From positions 18,263,619 through 18,327,618 of the forward strand of contig CM077648.1 of the NCBI GenBank assembly GCA_039707465.1: DNA of 64,000 nucleotides, read 5' to 3'. Origin of the DNA: Rhabdophis nuchalis (Eukaryota; Chordata; Lepidosauria; Squamata; Natricidae). The translations under genes and the position numbers were made by a program. Of this stretch, positions 1-9,251 are shown in pieces (positions within the stretch are counted from its first letter, which is position 1; each line of letters opens with the position of its first letter). Below the pieces are notes generated by a model. The model saw only the letters and a program-made list of their open reading frames with translations, did not search any database and was not told the DNA's origin.

Positions 1-204
1 CGTTTGACAGCTACTTATACGCGAGCTGTCAAACGGGGAACCAATCAGGGCTCTCCCGGACCTATTTCCCGCCAGCCGCGTCTGAGCCAATCAGGCGCGG
101 CTGGCAGTTAGAGATTAGTTACTGGCTGTTGCCATGGCCCTAGGGGGAAGAGTGGAAGACCTGCGGCCGGTCGTAGGTCGGGACCGGTCGCAAGTCGAGG
201 ACTC
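1..204 (-). promoter_or_regulatory. CpG-rich promoter-like segment (possible LTR U3), cut by window edge
   Basis: Read on the minus strand, two inverted CCAAT boxes (plus-strand CCAAT at 87-91 and 41-45) are followed about 22 bp later by a TATA-like box (TATAAGTA, complement of 12-19). This is pol II core-promoter spacing, firing leftward out of the window. The stretch is GC- and CpG-rich, unlike its neighbours. A perfect 12-bp inverted repeat (1-12 and 24-35) surrounds the TATA box and a 10-bp one (71-80 and 96-105) surrounds the distal CCAAT box. The right boundary abuts a MITE near 205. It could be an LTR U3 region or a gene promoter; without the sequence to the left I cannot decide. Confidence 0.4.
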
Positions 205-397
205 AACAGTAACCTGGCCAGCGAAGTCAAATGGGAAGCCAGGTTCATCTAACACCCATGCTGCTAACTTAACAAACTGTAGTAATTCACTTAACAAATG
301 TGGCAGGAAAGGTCTTACCATTGGGCAAAACTCACTTAACAAATGTCTCACCTAGCAATTTTGGGGTCAGTTGTGGTCATATGTCCAGGACTACCTG
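205..397 (+). mobile_element. TA-MITE family A, 3' half
   Basis: Matches the right half of the full copy at 3127-3522: the 'cacttaacaa' motifs, 'ggggtcagttgtggtca' and a terminal GGACTACCTG followed by TA. The 5' half is missing and replaced by the promoter-like segment. Confidence 0.7.
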
Positions 398-578
398 TAC
401 TTACAACTCTGTGAGACTCCTGGTGTGGTAGAAAGGATACAATTTTTTTGTTGTTTCCCCAGTTTTCTTTTACACCATTGAGTACTGTCTGAGCTATTTC
501 TTAGTTGCTTCTTTCCTTTGATGGTCATTTAAAGAGTAATCTTAGAAATAGCTAAACAACTAGGGTTTTTTGGTCCTT

Positions 579-1448
579 TATTTCCTGATGCGGGACGCAG
601 TGGCTCAGTGGCTAAGGTGCTGAGCTTGTCGATCAGAAAGGTCGACAGCTTGGCAGTTCGAATCCCTAGTGCTGCATAATGGAGTGAGCTCCCGTTTCTT
701 GTCCCAGCTTCTGCCAACCTAGTGGTTCGAAAGCATTTATTTTTATTTTATTTATTTTATCCAATTTATATCCCGCCCTTCTCCAAAAGGACCCAGGGCG
801 GCGCACAGGAATTTAAAAACAGCATACAAAGATAATACAAAACATATAAATTTAAAAATCTATTAAATGGTAACCTGCGCTAAAACCAATTAAAATCCCC
901 CAATTAAAACTATCTAAAATTCGTCACAGTAGAGGCTATCCTAGGCCGGCTTGGTGAAATAAGTGTGTTTTTAAACACTGGCGGAAGAGGCGGAGGTCGG
1001 TGATGGTGCGGAGTTCAGGGGGAAGGTCGTTCCACAGGGTAGGACCTGCCACAGAGAAGGCCCTTCCCCTGGGTGTCGCCAGCCGGCACTGTCCGGCCGA
1101 CGGCACCCTGAGAAGGCCCTCTCTGTGGGAGCGTATCGGTCTAAGGGATGTATGGGGCAGAAGACGGTCTCGCATATAACTAGGTCCCGAGCCATGGAGC
1201 GCTTTGAAGGTGGTCGTCAAAAGCATGTAAAAATGCAAGTAGAAAAATAGGAACCATCTTTGGTGGGAAGGTAACAGCTTTCCATGCGCCTTCAGTGTTG
1301 CGTCATGCTGGCCACATGACCACGGAGATGTTTTCGGACAGCATTGGCTCTTCGGCTTTGAAACGGAGAGGAGAACCGCCCCCTAGAGTTGGGAACAACT
1401 AGCACATATTTGCAAAGGGAACCTTTACCTTTATCATATTTCCTGATG
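579..1448 (+). mobile_element. Sauria-type tRNA SINE, full length, split by an L2 insertion
   Basis: The SINE body is 591-736 plus 1220-1436. The head is tRNA-derived, with an A box TGGCTCAGTGG near 600 and a B box GTTCGAATCCC near 656. The body includes 'acatgaccacgg' and 'cgccccctagag'. The tail is ACCTTTACCTTTA. A 12-bp target duplication (TATTTCCTGATG) flanks it at 579-590 and 1437-1448. A pol III promoter and a LINE-type tail with (ACCTTT)n are known features of squamate Sauria SINEs, which use Bov-B machinery. The copy is interrupted at 737-1219. Confidence 0.85.
737..1219 (-). mobile_element. L2/CR1-like LINE 3' end inserted in the SINE
   Basis: On the minus strand this encodes the C-terminal tail of the ORF2 protein (frame 936-1238), with LHGSGPSYMRDRLLPHTS and ALWNDLPPELRT-like motifs. 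A 3' UTR follows, ending in the 'ggagaagggcgggatataaa' signature and an A/T-rich tail. A 7-bp duplication (AAAGCAT) at 730-736 and 1220-1226 marks the insertion, so this L2 is younger than the SINE it splits. It is strongly 5'-truncated. Confidence 0.85.
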
Positions 1449-2215
1449 AGGTAGGAAATCTTTTTTCCCCCTTCCGTTTATTTTTGCTCCCTTTAATGCT
1501 TATATATTCAAGGATTTGTGTGAAAATTATTCCGATCCATATCAATATTCAACATTTTTTCCGGGGCATATTTTAGCACTGACATTACATTAACCTACAT
1601 CTGTTCTGGGAGCACTTTATTGTTGGGTTGGCTATATTTTGGGATTATTATATTGAATATAAGCCTGAAGGTGTATGGGTAAAGGCAAACAAAAAACAGA
1701 AACCACACATTCTCAGGCTTCCTTATCACGCTCCCTGCAAAATTTGATTTCATTCATTTGTTGGATTGATTTATGTGGCCGCCCACATCAATGGCATTAT
1801 CTGGAGATAGAAAAAGGATGAAAAAAAACTGGAGGAGAAAAAGGATTTTTTGCAAAATTAGGCCACACCAATTTTAACCACATTAAAGCACCGGAATGCA
1901 CAGCTGCTTAATACCTTATGAATTATTGTTTATTTAAAGATTATGAATTGCAGCCTGCCATCCAGCTAATGGCAAGTAGCCAGAAAAGCACTTAGAGAAT
2001 TTTCCTGCTCTGCTGTGCAGAGAGTAAAAGGCTGACATCAGTATTGGAATCAAAAGCCATGCCAGCCTGTACATGAGACATCCATATGTAGCAAGTAGGA
2101 AAAGCAGGTAGGTGCCAGCTGGTTTGTTGGCTGTTCTTACCAAGCAGGTTTAATCAATGCTTCCCCCTCTCCTTATTTACAGAGATTAAAGGCTGTATTA
2201 GTAAGGAAGAGAAAG
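1449..2215. other. no recognised feature
   Basis: AT-rich sequence in which I recognise no repeat, exon or RNA gene. Short open frames have no recognisable composition. Confidence 0.5.
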
Positions 2216-2223
2216 GCCATATA

Positions 2224-2678
2224 GTAGAGATGGCAAAAAATTTTCTTACAGCGTGCCAAAATTCACCAATTCAATCCTCTCCACTTAACTGCCCATGAAA
2301 CGCCCCCATACCCGTGCATGAATGCGCCACCCCCCTCAGGCTCCAGAGGCTTTCCTGAAGCCTGGGGGGGCAAAAACAGCCTCCCCTGGCCCCCAGGAGC
2401 CCCCCGGAAGCCAGAAATAGATTGTTTTTCAACTTCCAGTTGGCACATTGGGGCCATTTTTCGCCGTCCCCGGACTTCAGGAAAGCCTCTGGAAACTGGG
2501 AAGGATGAAAAACAGCCCAACAGGCTAACCGAGGGTGAAAATGGTCTCCCTGGCCCTCCGGAAGGGTGAAAAATCAGATGGACAGCTTGTGCATGCGCAC
2601 TGGAGTTGACAGCTGGTATGCCAGCAATATGGCTATGCATGCCACCTGTGGCACACATGCCATAGAATCACCATCATG
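2224..2678 (+). mobile_element. hAT-type MITE, 'GTGATGGC...GCCATCA(C/T)' family
   Basis: Ends resemble those at 34830 and 39489: left 'gatggcaaaaaattttc', right 'tgccacctgtggcacacatg' to CACCATCATG. Flanks GCCATATA (2216-2223) and GCCATAAA (2679-2686) match 7 of 8, as expected for hAT target duplications. The interior is C/G-rich with repeated 'cctggcccccagg' and 'tttcctgaagcc' modules and no coding capacity. Confidence 0.7.
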
Positions 2679-2687
2679 GCCATAAAG

Positions 2688-2925
2688 TGATAGTACTTAG
2701 ACTTATATACAGCTTCACAGTGCTTTCCCAGCCCTCTCTAAGCAGTTTACAGAGTCAGCCTATTGCCCCCAACAATCTGGGTCCTCATTTTACCCACCTT
2801 GAAAGGATGGAAGGCTGAGTCAACTTTGAGGCTGGTGAGATTCAAACTGCCAAACTTCTGGAAGCCGGCAGTCAGAGGAAGTAGCCTGCAGTAGTGCATT
2901 CTAACCACAGCGCCACCACGGCTAG
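2688..2925 (-). mobile_element. tRNA-SINE with L2-like 3' end (family T1)
   Basis: On the minus strand it begins with a tRNA-like head 'gccgtggtggcgctgtggtt' and a B-box-like GTTTGAATCTCACC. The body contains 'gggtaaaatgaggaccc', 'gttgggggcaata' and 'ctgtaaactgcttagagag', and the tail is 'tataagtctaagtact'. The 'aaaatgaggaccc...' end resembles L2/MIR-type SINE tails. Other copies are at 25321, 31580, 38060 and 55425. Confidence 0.7.
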
Positions 2926-3126
2926 TATAGCTAGTAAGAAGTGGGGGTCAAACATGTTCCTGATTCATACATGACAAGGAATAGTTCTCTGGCAGATGCC
3001 CGGATAGCTGGCAAACCTTTTCTTTGCCTTTCCAATGCATTTGTATGTCTGTTTGTGTGTCTCTGTGTGAAGTTCATAACTGTGTTTGCTTCCCAACCAG
3101 CACGCATTCTCATCTTTTGATGAATA

Positions 3127-3522
3127 CAGGGAGTCCTCGACTTACAACAGTTCATTTAGCGACTGTTCAAAGTTAGAACGGCACTGAAAATGACGACTTA
3201 TGACTGTTTTTCACACTTGCGAGCTTTGCTACATCCTCATGGCTACATGATCAAAATTCAGATGCTTGGCACATGACTCATATTTATGACGGTTGCAATG
3301 CCCTGGGTTCACGTGATTGGCTTTGCTGATCTTCTGACAAGCAAAGTCAATGGGGAAGCCAGATTCACTTAACAACCAGGTTGCTGATTTGGCAAATGCA
3401 ATGATTCACTTAACAACTGTGACAAGAAAAGTCAAAAAATGGGGCAAAGCTCACTTAACAAATGTTTCACTTAGCAACATAAATTTGGGGCTCAATTGTG
3501 GTCGTAATGCGAGGACTGCTTG
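3127..3522 (+). mobile_element. TA-MITE family A, full-length reference copy
   Basis: A 396-bp noncoding element beginning CAGGGAGTCCTCGACTTACA and ending in the inverted counterpart (GTCGTAATGCGAGGACTGCTTG). TA precedes it (3125-3126), and the right flank is a mutated CA. The interior has many 'cacttaacaa' and 'cttatgac' motifs. TA targets and CAG-starting inverted ends suggest Tc1/mariner-pogo-type mobilisation; no transposase is present, so this is inferred. Confidence 0.8.
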
Positions 3523-3890
3523 CATTAAGGCTTTTAAAAATCCACTACTAGCTTTAATGAAATTTCCATCGAAATTTCAATATCATTTCCTCTCCTTGTT
3601 TCAATAGCCATTGATTTAATTATGTTTGGATGGATTGCCTGGTTTTTCTACTATTTTGCTCTATTTAATTATTGTCAAAAATAAGCCCTCTACTTCTACA
3701 TCTTTCCCCTAAATAAATATTGAACCTGCAGCATATAAATATCAAATGCATTTAAGCAAAATGAAATTAGAAAAAGCCACCTTATCAGATAAGTCAGTTC
3801 CAAAGAGCTGCTATTGCAGCTAATGGTGTTTTTCTATATCTTCTATATGAACAGATGTACAGCAAATTCAAAGTTTTGTCTATGTAGTCA
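3523..3890. other. no recognised feature
   Basis: AT-rich spacer between the MITE and the CCT/CTT tract; nothing recognised. Confidence 0.5.
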
Positions 3891-4216
3891 TCTCCTCCTC
3901 CTCCTCCTCCTCTTCTTCTTCTTCTTCTTCTTCGTCTTCTTCTCGGCTTCCTCCTCCTCCTTCTTTTTCTCCTCCTCCTTCTTTTCCTCCTCCTCCTCCT
4001 CCTCCTCCTCCTCCTCCTCCTCCTCCTCCTCCTCCTCCTCCTCCTCCTCCTTCTCCTCCTCCTCCTCCTCCTCCTCCTCCTCTTCTTCTTTTTCTTTTTC
4101 TTCTTCTTCTTTGCCTCTGCCTCCTCCTTCTTCCGCTTCTTTCTCTCCTCCTCCTCCTCCTCCTCTTCTTCTTCTTCTCCTCCTTTTCTTCCTCCTCCTT
4201 CCTCCTCCTCCTTCTC
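3891..4216. repeat. long CCT/CTT (GGA/GAA) microsatellite tract
   Basis: About 325 bp of almost pure pyrimidine on the plus strand, switching among CCT, CTT and CTTTTT units. Strand asymmetry and mirror symmetry make intramolecular triplex (H-DNA) structure possible. Arg/Glu/Gly- and Ser/Leu/Phe-rich open frames over it are repeat artefacts. Confidence 0.95.
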
Positions 4217-4258
4217 CATCTTAGTATATTTCCGCAAGTGCAGGGTCCGCTTTTCAGA

Positions 4259-4745
4259 TCATTGAACACCGTTTTGCGTGGTCAGCTGTATCTCTGGGGC
4301 GCAGGCCCGTAGCTTGCATGTCTTTGTTGATGGTGCCTTGCCTTGTTTTGGGTGCCTGCGAGGTCGCCAGTCATTGACTTCTAGTTGGTAAGCAGCCTGG
4401 CCAACAATGGAAGGTGCTGCTCTCTGGATGTGTCCATACCAGCAGAACCGGCTTTCTCTCATCTTCTCTATAATTAGTGCCACACCAAAATGTTGTCAAA
4501 TGGTGTCTTTTGTGACGTGGTCAAGAAGGGAGATGCCCGCTCTCCAATAAATCATTCTCATTTCCATGCCATGGAGAGAGCTTTCAGTCCCTGTTGTTGC
4601 TACCAAGCATTCAGTGCCATTTACAAGACAGCATGGATGGTTGTCTTGTAAATCTTAGATTTAAGATGTGTTGGCATTCATCTGTCACATAACACAGCAG
4701 TGAGTTCTCGCCAACACATCCATCCTTTCTCACATCTTGCCATTG
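4259..4745 (-). pseudogene. RTE-like LINE, C-terminal reverse transcriptase remnant
   Basis: In shifting minus-strand frames I read MPTHLKSKIYKTTIHAV (about 4625-4677), WRELTAVLCDR just upstream, a degraded LLDHVTKDTI segment, and MRESRFCWYGHIQRAAPS (about 4400-4460). This order is typical of the C-terminal part of RTE-clade reverse transcriptases. It differs from the Bov-B copy at 21055. Internal stops and frameshifts show it is dead. The downstream end is lost in the CCT/CTT tract. Confidence 0.6.
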
Positions 4746-4778
4746 ATATTACCATTGCCTTGGAGGTGGGATCCCAGA

Positions 4779-5068
4779 TAGTGGTGGGTTCCGGATCCCG
4801 CTGCAATTTGTATGCTGCAATGGAGCCAGGCATCCACCACATGCATGCACACAGCACATGCATTGCACCCATGATGCTCCAGCTGCTCGGTAGAGCATTG
4901 CACAGGTGCCGTACGCTCTGCACATGCGCAAATGGTTGGGTCAAATACAGGTGAGGAGGACGGGCGGATGGGTGGGCCCTCCACAGCACTGTACCGGAAC
5001 AGTACCTGGTGCTCCCAGCAGGCACTGGTACGCCCGTACCGGGGCGTATCGGCCATAACCCACCACTG
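4779..5068 (+). mobile_element. hAT-type MITE, 'AGTGGTGGGTT...AACCCACCACTG' family
   Basis: A 290-bp element with inverted ends TAGTGGTGGGTTCC and ATAACCCACCACTG. Flanks ATCCCAGA and ATCCCACG match 6 of 8. The interior is rich in 'gcacatgc' and 'gtaccgg' and has no coding capacity. Related ends occur at 19916, 37540, 43016, 43595 and 44448. Confidence 0.7.
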
Positions 5069-5077
5069 ATCCCACGG

Positions 5078-5350
5078 AACAACCACGGACCTCCGCTCCT
5101 TCCGTCTTAAACTAAAAACACATCTGTTCTGCTTGGCCGGCCTAGGGTAGTCTCCCGTCTATAGGACTGTTAATTTTAGTTAGGAATTTTAGTAGTTTTA
5201 ACTGGGATTTTAGCGCAGGGATGTATTTAATTCGTTTTTATTGTATGTATGTTGTTTTTTATGGTTTTATTTGCCCTGTGCACCGCTCCGAGTCCCCCCA
5301 GGGAGATGGAGCGGTCAATAAATTCAAGATTTATTATTTATTATTATTAT
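5078..5350 (+). mobile_element. L2/CR1-like LINE 3' end
   Basis: Starts in the last ORF2 codons ('accacggacctccgctcc'), continues through 'ttggccggcctagg' and a T-rich 3' UTR, and ends in 'gcaccgctccgagtcccc' and an AAT/TTA-rich tail. 5'-truncated directly beside the preceding MITE. Confidence 0.75.
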
Positions 5351-5945
5351 ATCGAAAGCCTATCTATGTAGTTTACAGTTGCTAATCTTAATATACTTTG
5401 CTTAAAAAGCAAATTCTCCAGTAGCTAAGACAAGTCTAAATGCTATTAAAGCAAAACACATTATTTTCTTTCATTTTTATTTAATATTGTCCCATGCAGC
5501 ATTCACAACCCTTAATGGAATAGTATCAAGCTTTCAGAATCAAGGACAAATCTCTGGTGAGACTTTTAAGGCTGTAGAACAGCAAGAGAGGATATGTTTT
5601 CTTAGTGGGTTGTGGAAGGGTCTTAGGAAAGATTTACTTTCTATAAATCAGTTGGCAGCATTTAAGTCTTCTGATTCCATGATTACTCGGAGGATGATAT
5701 GAAAGCTCACATAGGACAAACTCAGATTTGCTCCTGGAGGAATATTCACACCGTACCTGTATCCTGTCCCTCACTTCTGTTCACACCAGACACTAAGCCA
5801 GTAGAGTTTAAGAAAATCCATAGCAAGAGAAATGGCAAGTCTCCTATGTCTATTTAATGGACCATTCCATTGATGTTATGCCCATCCTTCTTTTTGTCTC
5901 AAGAAAATAATTGTAAGTAGCTTACTTTCTTATTGGTCAGTTGCA
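5351..5945. other. no recognised feature; one unexplained 71-codon frame
   Basis: No repeat recognised. A frame at 5487-5702 (+) reads FKAVEQQERICFLSGLWKGL near its middle. It looks more protein-like than its surroundings and may be a remnant of a mobile-element protein, but I cannot assign it. Confidence 0.4.
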
Positions 5946-6189
5946 ATGGGTATTTATTTATTTATTTATAATACTTTTATTCCATCTTTGTTACTTTATA
6001 AGTAACTCAAGGTGGTGAACATACATAACACTCTTTCCTCCTAGCTTCTGCGTAACAAAAACTCCATAAAGTAGGTTGGACTGAGAGACAGTGATTGGCT
6101 CAAAATCAACAGCTGACTTTCATGTTTAAGGCAGACTAGAACTGACAATCTCCTGGTTTATAGGCCAGCACCTTAAGCACTACAGCAAA
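5946..6189 (-). mobile_element. MIR-like tRNA SINE (family M)
   Basis: On the minus strand the head reads 'tgctgtagtgcttaaggtgc' with a B-box-like GTTCTAGTCTGCC. The conserved 'catgaaagtcagctg' and 'agccaatcactgtctctcag' body follows, then 'gttcaccaccttgagttact' and a TTTA/TAAA-rich tail. This tRNA head plus L2-like end is typical of CORE/MIR-type SINEs mobilised by L2. A second fragment lies at 63655-63762. Confidence 0.65.
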
Positions 6190-6190
6190 C

Positions 6191-6192
6191 TC

Positions 6193-6234
<42 letters not shown>

Positions 6235-6295
6235 GTAGGTAGGTAGGTAGGTAGGTAGGTAGGTAGGTAGGTAGGTAGGTAGGTAGGTAGGTAGG

Positions 6296-6379
<84 letters not shown>
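6191..6379. repeat. compound (TAGA)n-(TAGG)n-(TAGA)n microsatellite
   Basis: About 190 bp: TAGA units, then a block of TAGG units (about 6234-6296), then TAGA again. A central variant block between identical flanks suggests one mutated unit that spread by slippage. GATA-type repeats are classically abundant in snakes. Confidence 0.95.
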
Positions 6380-6418
6380 GTATATCCTAGTCTCCCTGTA
6401 TTTATTTATCTATCAGCA
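6380..6418 (+). mobile_element. SINE family G, 3' remnant
   Basis: The short piece 'atcctagtctccctg' then 'tttatttatctatcagcaca' is the 3' end of the SINE seen at 27486 and 54337. The TAGA array abuts it, as at 27603. Confidence 0.5.
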
Positions 6419-6465
6419 CAAATGCATACAGAATGTATAATGTATGTATGTACGTATGTATGTAT

Positions 6466-6820
6466 AGTAAAGGTGAAGGTTCCCTCACACATATATGCTA
6501 GTCGTTCCCGACTCTAGGCGGCGGTGCTTATCTCTGTTTCAAAGCCAAAGAGCCACTGCTGTCCGAAGATGTCTCCATGGTCATATGGCCAGCATGACTA
6601 AATGCCAAAGGCACATGGAACGCTGTTTCCTTCCCACCAAAGGTGGTCCCTATTTTTCTACTTGCATTTTTACATGCTTTCGAACTGCTAGATTGGCAGA
6701 ATCTGGGACAAGTAACGGAAGCTCACTCCGTTATGCAGCGCTAGGGATTCAAACCGCCGAACTGCTGACCTTTCTGATTGACAAGCTCAGCATCTTAGCC
6801 ACTGAGACACCGCATCCCTT
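6466..6820 (-). mobile_element. Sauria-type tRNA SINE, near full length
   Basis: Minus orientation: the tail 'taaaggtgaaggttccc' is on the left and the tRNA head with A and B boxes is on the right (6755-6815). The diagnostic body is present ('gactctaggcggcggtgct', 'catatggccagcatgac'). An ATGT-rich stretch at 6441-6464 abuts the tail. Confidence 0.85.
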
Positions 6821-7378
6821 TTGTGTCCATGCATATAACACACACAAACAGAAACACACACACACACATACAATGTTAGCACTTGAAATTTTAGACACCA
6901 ACATTTACAAACATGGAGTACAGCAACTAACTTTAATTTTTTTAAAAAAAACACTTTCTTACTGCCTTAGTAGTCTACAATGATTATTAGACCTACATTC
7001 ATTAACAATGCAACTAGACCCAGTGGTTATAACATCTGCCTTTCAAGGAAAAGGTTTCTGGTTTGAAACTTAATAGCAGTATTGTTTTAAATGCCATTTT
7101 TATTCTCCACAGTTATTTATTTTCCCACCCTGGAAAAAAAAAGAAAAGAAAAAGAAAAACCACATCCAGCATTGCATTGTTTCCTCATTTTTCCAGGCAC
7201 TTAGGGGGATGTGTTTTTTTTTTTTAAAGAAAAACGCAAAATGACTATAGGGGAAAAAAATCAAGTCAATGAAGAAATGATGAAATGGTGTACTACCTAG
7301 ACTTGTGGAGCGGGGGATAAAACCCAAGGAAATGGAAGTAGTTGAAGGAAATTAATTTTTTTCCCAGGACATAGGAAC

Positions 7379-8029
7379 ATTATAATAATAGTTAAATTAA
7401 TAATAATAGTTAAATTTATTAACCGCTCCCTCTCCCCACAGGGACTCGGGGCGGTGCACAGGGAGGATAAAAACAATAAATATACAAAATACATACGAAT
7501 TTAAAAACAGATTAAATTAATTCCTGTGCTAAAATCCCATTAACTAAAAATCCCTACCCCCAAAAAAACCCTAAAGACAGAGGAGTAGTTATCCCAGGCC
7601 GGCAAGGCAGAAAAAGTGTGTTTTCAATTTAAGACGGAAGGAGCGGAGATCCGTGGTGGTCCTAATATCGGGGGGGAGGTCGTTCCAGAGGGCTGGGCCC
7701 GCCACAGAGAGAGCCCTTCCCCTGGGCGTCGCCCGCTGACAAAGTCCAGTGGACGGCACCCGGAGAAGTCCCTCTCTGTGGGAGCGAATCGGTCGTGAGG
7801 ATGTATGAGGCAGGATCCGATCCCGCAAGTAGCTAGGTCCCGAGCCATGGAGCGCTTTAAAGATGATAATTAATACCTTGAAGCGCACCCGGAAGACGAC
7901 AGGCAGCCAGTGCAGCTCGCGCAAGAGCGGTGTTACATGGGTGTACCTTGTGGTACCCATAATTGCTCGCGCGGCTGCATTCTGGACCAGCTGAAGTCTC
8001 CGGGTGCACCTCAAGGGAAGCCCCAATGC
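7379..8029 (-). mobile_element. L2/CR1-like LINE 3' portion
   Basis: A minus-strand frame at 7589-8026 encodes 145 residues of the ORF2 C-terminus without interruption: RRLQLVQNAAARAI, LRELHWLPVVFRVRFKVL, LHGSGPSYLRDRILPHTS and ALWNDLPPDIRTT. The 3' UTR ends in 'accgctccctctcccc' and a TTA-rich tail. 5'-truncated. Very close to the copy at 35926-37330, so fairly young. Confidence 0.9.
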
Positions 8030-8064
8030 ACTGCATTGAGTAGTAAGAAACTACTCAATGCAGT
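8030..8064. repeat. perfect 15-bp inverted repeat (hairpin)
   Basis: Arms ACTGCATTGAGTAGT (8030-8044) and ACTACTCAATGCAGT (8050-8064) with a 5-base loop sit exactly at the 5' truncation of the preceding L2. Such a joint could come from snap-back or template switching during LINE insertion. Confidence 0.85.
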
Positions 8065-9139
8065 GAGTAGTAAGACCGTATATAATGGTGTTTTGTAAGG
8101 CACTGAAAATGTGTCTGTTGTCCCACACCTTGGGGGTGGGGTGGCTGTAATATGTTGTGACTTTTCTGCGGCTTTTCTTTGTTTCTGAACACATATAACC
8201 TGACTCTCTACTGCGCTGGCTTTGTAAATGTAATTTTCTCAGAGTCACTTGGAATTAAGCATTCTTTAAATCTATGAATGAAATGAAAGACATGCTAAGC
8301 CGTTCACACTGTGCTTGGTGGCAAGTCTCATATTTCATGGCATTTATTACTTGATTGAGACAGACGAGAAATAACATGTTATAGAGTGTTCTTTCGTGCT
8401 ATCACACCGCTCACTTCCTTCTGAATCTTATTGTAGAGGGCATTCTTGTCAAAATGTCATGCAAACAGTTCGGTACCCAGGTAGCAGTTTCCTATTTGTA
8501 ATTGATATAATAAATATGTTCATGGGGATTGCAGATGAAGGATTATAAACCACTTCTGAAAACATTGCTGGGTAAACTGCAGGGACTTGTCTAAGCCATG
8601 GTCAGGAGAGACTAAAGCTCAAAAAAAAAAACCAACCCACAAAGAGAAAAAAAAAGAATTACATCATAAAACTATGCCAATGGTTCTTTACAAAATTAAA
8701 GCTCTTGCCAACCAGGCTATGATTTGGGACAACCATGATCTGGATGACTGAGAATCTCTACTCCTGCATTTTTACCTGGAGATGGCTTGAACCTAAAATC
8801 TTCTTATGGGAATGCAAGGATTCCAATGGAGAAGAATATTTGTAGCTCAGCATTGAAATGAACGGTCTTGCAGATGTTTACTATAAGAGTCCCTACCAGC
8901 ACTGATGAAGTTACCTAATTTGGATAATGAAAGATGTTCAGAGAGCACCAAGGACCCCAACAAGGGGTTTCCATTGTTGAACTCTTGATGCCATCTCTTG
9001 TTCCAGGATTTGATGGGTTTTTGTCAGTTTTAATCCTGTTTTCTAATCTTATTTTTCCAGGGCTCTTCTAAAATGCATGGTCCATCACTGATCCCAATAT
9101 TCTATTCATCAATATTCTTTAATTGCACAAACATATGAT
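8065..9139. other. mostly unique; Penelope end fragment at 8724-8763
   Basis: Only one recognised piece: 'tttgggacaaccatgatc' followed by 'tggatgactgagaatctc' (8724-8763), the terminal motif shared with the Penelope-like fragments at 14350 and 38305. The rest shows no repeat or coding signal. Confidence 0.5.
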
Positions 9140-9251
9140 AAATGGTACTAGGAACTGGGTATGCCTAATCTAATGAAAAGAAGGACTAGGGATGACATGA
9201 TAGCAATCTTCCAATATTTGAAAGGCTGTCACAGAGAGGAGGTGGTCAGTC

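Noticed and set aside
592..680. tRNA gene, from good A and B boxes
   Set aside because: Head of a dispersed SINE with the same body at many places; no cloverleaf with acceptor stem and anticodon arm that I could support. The same applies to the other SINE heads.
3794..4269. Arg/Lys/Glu/Gly-rich and Ser/Leu/Phe-rich open frames over 100 codons
   Set aside because: They are translations of the CCT/CTT microsatellite and change identity with frame; no real protein.
7018..7080. Possible tRNA-like fragment ('agtggttataacatctgcc', 'ggtttgaaac')
   Set aside because: B box is poor and no body or tail is recognisable; perhaps an old SINE head, too weak to list.
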